Assembly: GCA_003695765.1 (NCBI GenBank)
Contig: RFHQ01000096.1
Coordinates: forward strand, 1-61,126
DNA: 61,126 nucleotides
From: Gammaproteobacteria bacterium
GTDB lineage: Bacteria; Pseudomonadota; Gammaproteobacteria; Steroidobacterales; GCA-2729495
Direction of reading: 5' to 3'
Under the pieces are notes generated by a model. It was not told the origin of the DNA and made no database searches. It saw only the letters and a list, made by a program, of their open reading frames with translations. This document shows, in pieces, positions 55,651-61,126 of the stretch; the stretch's first letter is position 1, and the number at the start of each line of letters is the position of its first letter. A program made the position numbers and the translations under genes.

Positions 55651-55804
55651 GAACGAAGGTACACCCGGCCCCGCGCCCCACGGAGTCTGACGATCGCCGC
55701 ATCCTAGCGGTTTCGCCCACCGGGCTATGTGTAATGAGTCACGGACCGCCGCCCCCGGCAGCGCTTGCCGCAGCCGCGCAGGATTATGGAAAACGGCCGC
55801 GGGC

Positions 55805-56959
55805 TCAGCGCGCGTGGCGGCGTCCGAGCAGTGTGACTGCCAGCAGCAAAAGCAGCGGCGCAGCGGCCAGCCGGTTCAGGCCCTGCCAGCCCAGTGCGGC
55901 GATCAGTGCGCCGGCCAGCAGCGAGGCGCCGGCGGTGATGCCGAAAATCCCGAATTCGTTGACCGCCTGGACGCGGAAGCGCTCCTCGCTCCTGTAGCTG
56001 CGGGTCAGCAGCGTCGTGCCGGCCACGAACAGGAAGTTCCAGCCGGTCCCGAGTGCGACCAGCGCCAGCGAGTAGTGGGCCAGGTCCTGCCCGGCGACGG
56101 CCAGGCCGGTGCAGGCCAGTTCCAGCAGGGCGCCGGCGGCGATCATGCGCCAGGCGCCGAGCCGCGCGACCAGCCAGCCGCTGACCAGCGATGGCAGGTA
56201 CATCGACAGCACATGCGCCTGGATCACCAGCGCAGTCGCCTCGACGGAATACCCGTCGACGACGTGCATGCTGAGCGGCGTCGCGGTCATCAGCAGCGCC
56301 ATGACACCGTAACCGGTGGCGGCGGCGAGCAGGGCGATCAGAAAGGCGGGCTGCCGCAGGATCGGCAGCAGCGGCCGCCCCTGTTCCCGGGGTCCGTCCG
56401 CGGACTGCGGCGCTTCCCTGAGGCCCAGCAGGCAGGCGCTGCCGGCCGCATAGGCCAGGCTCAGCAGCAGGAAGGATCCGCTGTACTCGGCGCCGGCCCA
56501 GTGGCGTACCGCAACCACCAGTTGCGGCGCGACGACGGCCGCGCCCACGGTGCCGAGCATGACCCAGGCAACGGCGCGCGACACCCGGCCCGGGGCGACC
56601 GATTCCGCCGCGGCAAAACGGTACTGCGCCGTGCAGGCGAGGTTGCTGCCGATGACGGCCGTGGCACTGCAGAACAGCCAGAAGCTCTGCACCTGAATCG
56701 CGGCGGCCGCCAGCAGGCTGCCGGTACCAGCCAGCAGCATCCCGCCGATCAGCACCGGGCGACGGCCCCAGCATTGCATCGCCAGCGCCGCCGGCACGGT
56801 CGCGGCGGCGACGCCGAGCACTGCGCAGGCCACTGGCAGCGTCGCCAGTCCGGCACGCGGCGCCAGTTCGGCGCCGACGATCCCGGCCAGCACGACCATG
56901 CAGACCTGGCCCCAGGCGGCAAAGAACTGGGCGCCGACGAGCACGGCGAGATTGTGCAT
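55805..56959 (-). CDS. MFS transporter
   Basis: 384 residues from the ATG at 56959, chosen over a TTG at 56992. Twelve predicted helices; MFS loop motif WGRRPVLIGGMLLAGTGSLLAAAA between TM2 and TM3 (variant of GxxxDRxGRR). Positively charged inner loops. Substrate unknown. A minus-strand TATTGT at 57008-57013 may be the -10. Divergent from the RND exporter. Confidence 0.85.
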   Translation of the reverse strand: MHNLAVLVGAQFFAAWGQVCMVVLAGIVGAELAPRAGLATLPVACAVLGVAAATVPAALAMQCWGRRPVLIGGMLLAGTGSLLAAAAIQVQSFWLFCSATAVIGSNLACTAQYRFAAAESVAPGRVSRAVAWVMLGTVGAAVVAPQLVVAVRHWAGAEYSGSFLLLSLAYAAGSACLLGLREAPQSADGPREQGRPLLPILRQPAFLIALLAAATGYGVMALLMTATPLSMHVVDGYSVEATALVIQAHVLSMYLPSLVSGWLVARLGAWRMIAAGALLELACTGLAVAGQDLAHYSLALVALGTGWNFLFVAGTTLLTRSYRSEERFRVQAVNEFGIFGITAGASLLAGALIAALGWQGLNRLAAAPLLLLLAVTLLGRRHAR

Positions 56960-57044
56960 GCAGTGGACCCCATGGGGCGCTGTTTGGCGCAAAACGCCCG
57001 ACGATGGACAATAGGCCGGTCCTTGGCCGCGGTCAGGCCGCTCA

Positions 57045-59663
57045 ATGATGCCTTCACTGATCCGCAGATTCGAGCAGCGACTGCTCGCGCGACCCTGGTG
57101 GACACTGGCCGTCGTGGTCGCCGCCTGCGCGCTGTTCGCGAGCTGGATCCCGGATTTCCGGCTGGACGCCTCGGCGGATTCGCTGTTACTGGAAGGCGAC
57201 CCGGATCTGCGGTATTACCGCGCCATCCGTGCCCGCTACGGTTCCGACGACTACCTGATCATCACCTGGAGCCTGTCGCCCGACCGGGATCTGTTCGATG
57301 ACGCCGAACTGGCGGTGCTCGGCCGGCTGCGCGATCAGCTGCGTGCCCTGCCCGGCATCGAGAAGGTCACGACGATACTCGACGTACCGCTGCTGGCGAG
57401 CCCGCCGATCACGCTGGAGGAGCTGCAGCAATCGGTGCCGACGCTGCTGAGCCCACGCACCGACCGGGCGCTGGCGCGCCGGGAACTGACCGAGAGTCCG
57501 CTCTATCGCCAGCTGCTGATGAGCATCGACGGCAAGACCACGGCGATACTGATCAACCTGCAGAAGGACGAGACCTTCGAGCGCCTGCTGCGGGAACGGG
57601 ACGATCTCTGGCTCCGCGAGCTGGAGACCGGACTCGACACGCAGCAGCGCCAGCGCCTGCAGGCGCTTGAACGCGACATCGACCAGCGGCGGGAGCAGCA
57701 GCTGGGCAGCCAGCGGCGAATCATCGCGGAAATTCGCGCGCTGCTCGCCGGCTATTCCGGGCAGGCGACTATCCGCATCGGGGGCCTGCCGCTCATCGCG
57801 GTCGACATGCTGAATTTCATCCTGCGCGACGTCGTCGTGTTCGGCGCCGGCATCCTGATCTTCCTGCTGATCCTGCTGGCGATGATCTTCCGGCGCCCGC
57901 GCTGGGTGTTGCTGCCGATCTTGAGCTGCAGCGCCGCGGCGGTGGTCATGCTCGGCCTGCTCGGCAAGCTCGGCTGGCCGGTGACCGTCGTCTCGGCGAA
58001 TTTCGTCGCCTTGCTGCTGATTTTCTGCCTGTCGCTGACGGTCCACTTGATCGTGCGCTACCAGGAGCTGCATGCGCAGCACCCGGCCGCGGAGCAGCGC
58101 TGGCTGGTGCTGGAGACGGCGCGCGACAAGTGGCTGCCCTGCGCCTACAACGCGGCAACGACCATGGTCGCCTTCGGCTCGCTGATCGTCAGCGGCATCC
58201 GGCCGGTGATCGATTTCGGCTGGCTCATGGTCATCGGCATGGGCGTCGTGCTGATGATGTCCTTCGTCCTGTTCCCCGCCGGCCTCTGTGTCGTGCCCGC
58301 CGGGCGGCCGCAGCCGATCGGCGGGCTGACGGGGCGGGTCACCCACGGCCTGGCCGCATGGATCGACCGCCAGCCGCGCGTGGCCCTGTCGGCCTTCGCG
58401 TCGCTGGCCCTGCTGTGTGGTTTCGGGCTGACGCAGTTGCGCGTGGAGAATCGCTTCATCGACAACTTCAAGGACAGCACCGACATCTATCAGGGCCTGG
58501 TCACGATCGACCGGGAGCTCGGTGGCACGACCCCGCTGGACGTGATCCTCGATGCCGATCCCGCGTTCCTCGAGCGCCGGGCTGCGGGCGGCGTTGTCAC
58601 CGGCACGCCGGGCGGCGTCGCTGGCGAAGTCGATGAATTCGCCGACGAGCCGGACGAGTTCGCCGCGGGAGTCGACGAATTCGCCGACGAGCCGGACGAG
58701 TTCGCCGGGGAAATCGACGAATTCGCCGACGAGCCGGCGGCGACCGATCTCGGCGCCAGCAGTTACTGGTACAACAGTTTCCAGCTGCAGCGCCTCGGCC
58801 GCATCCACGATTATCTGGACAGCCTGCCGGAGACGGGCAAGGTGCTTTCGCTGGACACGACGATCGACACGCTGCGGGTGGTCAACGAGGGCCGGGAACC
58901 GACGACCTTTTTCATGTCGCTGCTCTACAAGAACCTGCCTGCGGAGATCAAGGCCGCGCTCTTCGATCCCTACATGGCGCCGGACGGCAACCAGGTGCGC
59001 ATCTCGGTGCGGGTGTTCGAATCCGATCCGCATCTGCGGCGGCAGGCACTGCTGGACCAGATACGCGGCGAGCTGCTCGACGGCTTCGGCCTGAAACCGG
59101 CGCAGGTCCACCTGACAGGCATGCTGGTGCTCTACAACAACGTGCTACAGAGCCTGTACCGCTCGCAGATCCTGACCCTGGGCTTCGTCTTCCTCGCGAT
59201 CCTGGCGATGTTCGTGCTGCTGTTCCGGTCGCTGCGCATCGCGCTGATCGCGCTGACGCCGAATTTGCTGGCGGCGACCTTCGTGCTCGGCATCATGGGT
59301 CTGACCGGCGTACCGCTGGACATCATGACGATCACGATTGCCGCGATCACGATCGGCATCGGCGTGGACGACTCGATCCACTACGTCCACCGCTTCATGG
59401 CCGAGTTCGCGGAGCACGGCGACTACCGTCAGGCGATGCATCGGTCGCACGCCAGCATCGGCCGCGCGATGTACTATACGTCGATCATCATCGCGGCCGG
59501 CTTCTCGATCCTGGTGTTGTCGAATTTCATTCCGACGATCTTCTTCGGCCTGTTCACGGCGCTCGCGATGCTGTTCGCGATGGTCGCGAACCTGACGCTG
59601 TTGCCGCTATTGCTGATCCGCCTGCGGCCGCTGGGGCCGGGTTCAGCGGCGAGCGTGACGTAG
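57045..59663 (+). CDS. RND superfamily (MMPL-type) exporter with acidic tandem repeats
   Basis: 872 residues in two RND halves. Each half: one TM helix, a periplasmic domain, then five TM helices (first ~15-35; second ~430-450; blocks LILLAMIFRRPRWVLLPILSC and AAITIGIGVDDSIHYVHRFM). The second half carries the sterol-sensing/MMPL signature GIGVDDSIHY. In the second periplasmic domain, residues ~528-564 are an acidic repeat (VDEFADEPDEFA units), absent from usual family members as far as I can recall. Related to hopanoid/lipid exporters (HpnN-like) but substrate unassigned. Overlaps the convergent DUF934 gene by 21 bases. Confidence 0.88.
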   Translation: MMPSLIRRFEQRLLARPWWTLAVVVAACALFASWIPDFRLDASADSLLLEGDPDLRYYRAIRARYGSDDYLIITWSLSPDRDLFDDAELAVLGRLRDQLRALPGIEKVTTILDVPLLASPPITLEELQQSVPTLLSPRTDRALARRELTESPLYRQLLMSIDGKTTAILINLQKDETFERLLRERDDLWLRELETGLDTQQRQRLQALERDIDQRREQQLGSQRRIIAEIRALLAGYSGQATIRIGGLPLIAVDMLNFILRDVVVFGAGILIFLLILLAMIFRRPRWVLLPILSCSAAAVVMLGLLGKLGWPVTVVSANFVALLLIFCLSLTVHLIVRYQELHAQHPAAEQRWLVLETARDKWLPCAYNAATTMVAFGSLIVSGIRPVIDFGWLMVIGMGVVLMMSFVLFPAGLCVVPAGRPQPIGGLTGRVTHGLAAWIDRQPRVALSAFASLALLCGFGLTQLRVENRFIDNFKDSTDIYQGLVTIDRELGGTTPLDVILDADPAFLERRAAGGVVTGTPGGVAGEVDEFADEPDEFAAGVDEFADEPDEFAGEIDEFADEPAATDLGASSYWYNSFQLQRLGRIHDYLDSLPETGKVLSLDTTIDTLRVVNEGREPTTFFMSLLYKNLPAEIKAALFDPYMAPDGNQVRISVRVFESDPHLRRQALLDQIRGELLDGFGLKPAQVHLTGMLVLYNNVLQSLYRSQILTLGFVFLAILAMFVLLFRSLRIALIALTPNLLAATFVLGIMGLTGVPLDIMTITIAAITIGIGVDDSIHYVHRFMAEFAEHGDYRQAMHRSHASIGRAMYYTSIIIAAGFSILVLSNFIPTIFFGLFTALAMLFAMVANLTLLPLLLIRLRPLGPGSAASVT
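58629..58739 (+). repeat. 42-bp tandem repeat inside the RND exporter gene
   Basis: Unit 1 58629-58670, unit 2 58671-58712, partial unit 3 58713-58739. Each unit encodes 14 residues, VDEFADEPDEFAxx. Units 1 and 2 differ at only a few bases (GTCGATGAATTC vs GTCGACGAATTC; GCGGGA vs GGGGAA). DEFA also recurs within each unit. Confidence 0.9.
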
Positions 59664-60137
59664 CTGAATCGCCGTGGGCCGGCCGTCGCCGGTGGGCTGG
59701 TACCAGACGCTGAACTCGCCCTGCGCGATCGCGTAATCGCGTTCCGGGTCGTCGCTGTCGATCTCGAAGGCGTCGAAGCCGCAGCGCTGCATGAAGTGCA
59801 GCTGCTCCAGCAGCACATCACCGACAGCGCGCAGTTCGCCGCCGAAACCATAGCGTTCCCTCAACAGCCGGGCGTAGGAGTAGGGGCGACCGTCACGGAA
59901 AGTCGGAAAACGCAACGCGATCAGCGACAGCTGCTCCAGGTCGTCGGCGATGATTTCCGGGTGCTGGTCGCTTTCCAGCAGGATGCCGACGGGCTCGGGA
60001 CGACATTGCAGCCGGTCCCAGTGATTCTGCCAGTGCTCGAGGCTGACCAGCAGCGCACCCTGTGGCGGCAGTTCCTCGGCCGAGCTGACGTCGATGTAGG
60101 GATCGCTGACGATGCGGCCCTCTTTCACCAGGGCCAT
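59643..60137 (-). CDS. DUF934 family protein
   Basis: 164 residues, DUF934, found next to siroheme nitrite/sulfite reductases of the CysI/NirA type in proteobacteria. Blocks: YIDVSSAEELPPQGALLVSLEHWQ, and IALRFPTFRDGRPYSYARLLRERYGFGGELRAVGDVLLEQLHFMQRCGFDAFE are typical. Probably an accessory of the reductase, activity not established. Its ATG overlaps the reductase stop by one base (TGATG). Confidence 0.9.
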   Translation of the reverse strand: MALVKEGRIVSDPYIDVSSAEELPPQGALLVSLEHWQNHWDRLQCRPEPVGILLESDQHPEIIADDLEQLSLIALRFPTFRDGRPYSYARLLRERYGFGGELRAVGDVLLEQLHFMQRCGFDAFEIDSDDPERDYAIAQGEFSVWYQPTGDGRPTAIQLRHARR

Positions 60138-61126
60138 CAGGCAACCCTCCGCGCGGGCTTCTCGCCGTACACGGCCGTGCGGAACGGCTCGATGCCGACG
60201 CGCCGATAGGTGTCGACGAAGTTCTCGTCGTTCTCCCGCAGCGACAGGTAGGTGTCGACGATGCGCTCGATCGCTGCTGGCACTTCGGCCTGCGGCAGGC
60301 CACGGCCGAGCCGGTCCCCCAGCGCGGCGTGCTGGTCCGATGCCCCGCCCAGGGTGAGCTGGAAGAATTCCTGTCCTTGCTTGTCCACGCCGAGAATGCC
60401 GATATTGCCCACGTGGTGATGGCCGCAGGCGTTCATGCAGCCGGAGATGTTGATCGTCAGTTCACCGATGGCCTGCAGTTTGCCGGCATCGGCGAAATGC
60501 CGGCTGATGTCCTGCGCCACCGGTATCGAACGCGCGTTGGCCAGCGCGCAGTAGTCCAGGCCCGGGCAGGCGATCATGTCGGTCAGCTTGCCGATGTTCG
60601 GCGTTGCCAGGTCCAGGTCCACCAGGGCCTGCCACAGGGGCAGCAGATCACGCTGGCGCACGTCGGTGAATACCAGGTTCTGGCGATGACTGACCCGCAG
60701 TTCGCCGAAACTGTAGCGGTCCGCCAGGTCGGCCACGGCTTCCATGCGCGCGGCATCCAGGTCGCCGGGCTCGTGCCCGGGCGCCTTCAGCGACAGCGTG
60801 ACGATCCGGTAACCCGGCGTCTTGTGAGCATGTGTGTTGGCGCGGTACCAGCCGCTGAAGGCCGGTTCGGCGGCCATCTGCTCGGCCAGCAGTGCCGGCT
60901 CGTCGGCCAGTGTCTCCCAGGGCGGCGGCGCGAAGTAGGCGCGAATGCGCTCGATTTCCTCGGCCGGCACGGTCAGGCTGCCACCGCGGGTCGCCGCCCA
61001 GTCCTCTTCGACCAGCTGACGGAAACGCTCGATCCCGAGGGCATTGACGAGGATCTTGATGCGCGCCTTGAACAGGTTGTCGCGGCGTCCGTAGAGGTTG
61101 TAGACGCGCAGGATCGATTCGATGTA
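60137..61126 (-). CDS. cysI: Siroheme nitrite/sulfite reductase (CysI-like), C-terminal part
   Basis: 5'-truncated by the window end; 330 codons are visible and the frame is open to 61126. Siroheme/4Fe-4S cysteines: CPGLDYC (C-x5-C) then SGCMNACGHHHVGNIG (C-x3-C). RVSHRQNLVFTDV is the siroheme-binding block. With DUF934 next to it, it belongs to the ferredoxin- or NADPH-dependent one-subunit branch. Sulfite reduction would complete the pathway from the Sat-CysC fusion, although nitrite reductase cannot be excluded without the N-terminus. Confidence 0.9.
   Translation of the reverse strand, partial: YIESILRVYNLYGRRDNLFKARIKILVNALGIERFRQLVEEDWAATRGGSLTVPAEEIERIRAYFAPPPWETLADEPALLAEQMAAEPAFSGWYRANTHAHKTPGYRIVTLSLKAPGHEPGDLDAARMEAVADLADRYSFGELRVSHRQNLVFTDVRQRDLLPLWQALVDLDLATPNIGKLTDMIACPGLDYCALANARSIPVAQDISRHFADAGKLQAIGELTINISGCMNACGHHHVGNIGILGVDKQGQEFFQLTLGGASDQHAALGDRLGRGLPQAEVPAAIERIVDTYLSLRENDENFVDTYRRVGIEPFRTAVYGEKPARRVA

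Noticed and set aside
58629-58739. Acidic 42-bp repeat as an assembly artefact
   Set aside because: Copies differ at several synonymous and non-synonymous positions and frame is kept; I treat it as real pending read support.
1-61126. Insertion sequences, prophage, integrase, toxin-antitoxin or defence island
   Set aside because: No transposase, integrase, phage or defence proteins and no long direct or inverted repeats were found; composition is uniform apart from the H1-like locus.

Overview
The window is dense, high-GC, bacterial housekeeping chromosome. Gene content points to a gammaproteobacterium: LptE and Lnt envelope genes, a Vfr/CRP-type regulator, aerobic ubiquinone hydroxylases, and the order zapA - 6S RNA - 5-FTHF cyclo-ligase beside ygfB-pepP-ubiH-ubiI-gcvTHP, an arrangement known from Escherichia coli. 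The split glycine decarboxylase (gcvPA + gcvPB), the sat/cysC fusion and the very high GC fit a Chromatiales/Nevskiales/Xanthomonadales-like lineage better than an enteric one. I do not name a genus. I see no insertion sequence, prophage, CRISPR array or rRNA. No gene-free stretch reaches 300 bases; the longest (about 277 bases before gcvT) is filled by a glycine riboswitch.

Layout. 1-8.9 kb: 3' end of a sat/cysC fusion, then miaB-phoH-ybeY-corC-lnt-leuS-lptE, tightly coupled by overlapping start and stop codons. 8.9-11.9 kb: hisI (minus) and cysS-sufE-yidD-Trm112 lie between lptE and holA, which are usually neighbours. 11.9-22.9 kb: holA-nadD-rsfS-rlmH-maf-rng-yhdP-nitrilase-tldD and a small membrane protein. 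23-30.3 kb: purE, pmbA (the TldD partner), a YihY-type membrane protein, purC, djlA, rpe, a CRP homologue and coq7. 30.3-32.2 kb: a DUF481 outer-membrane protein, rplM-rpsI with a near-consensus promoter, tRNA-Gln(CTG) and a terminator. 32.2-35 kb: rpiA, a lysine-rich histone-H1-like protein built of 27-nt repeats, 5-FTHF cyclo-ligase, 6S RNA, zapA and a coiled-coil protein. 35-41.8 kb: ygfB-pepP-ubiH-ubiI, then a 7TM inactive-transglutaminase protein paired with a RimK-like ATP-grasp ligase. 41.8-47.4 kb: tandem glycine riboswitch with terminator, gcvT-gcvH-gcvPA-gcvPB and a PfkB kinase. 47.4-61.1 kb: a double HtrA-like protease with a decayed second domain, a lipoprotein-like SDR, DUF423, an aldo/keto reductase, a possible hemerythrin-like protein, a GGDEF/EAL protein, an MFS carrier, an RND exporter carrying an acidic 14-residue tandem repeat, DUF934, and a siroheme nitrite/sulfite reductase running off the end.

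How the genes work together. The first 23 kb serve tRNA and ribosome maturation, aminoacylation, lipoprotein acylation and LPS transport. purE/purC/hisI/rpiA/rpe feed nucleotide and pentose metabolism. coq7, ubiH and ubiI are three O2-dependent ubiquinone hydroxylases, implying aerobic respiration. gcvT/H/PA/PB with the riboswitch and 5-FTHF cyclo-ligase form a one-carbon module. Sulfate activation (sat/cysC) and a siroheme reductase with DUF934 sit at opposite ends. Many junctions have 1-4 base start/stop overlaps. Several -10 elements are of the extended TGnTAnnnT type, and a few lie so near the start codon that the transcript should be leaderless or nearly so.
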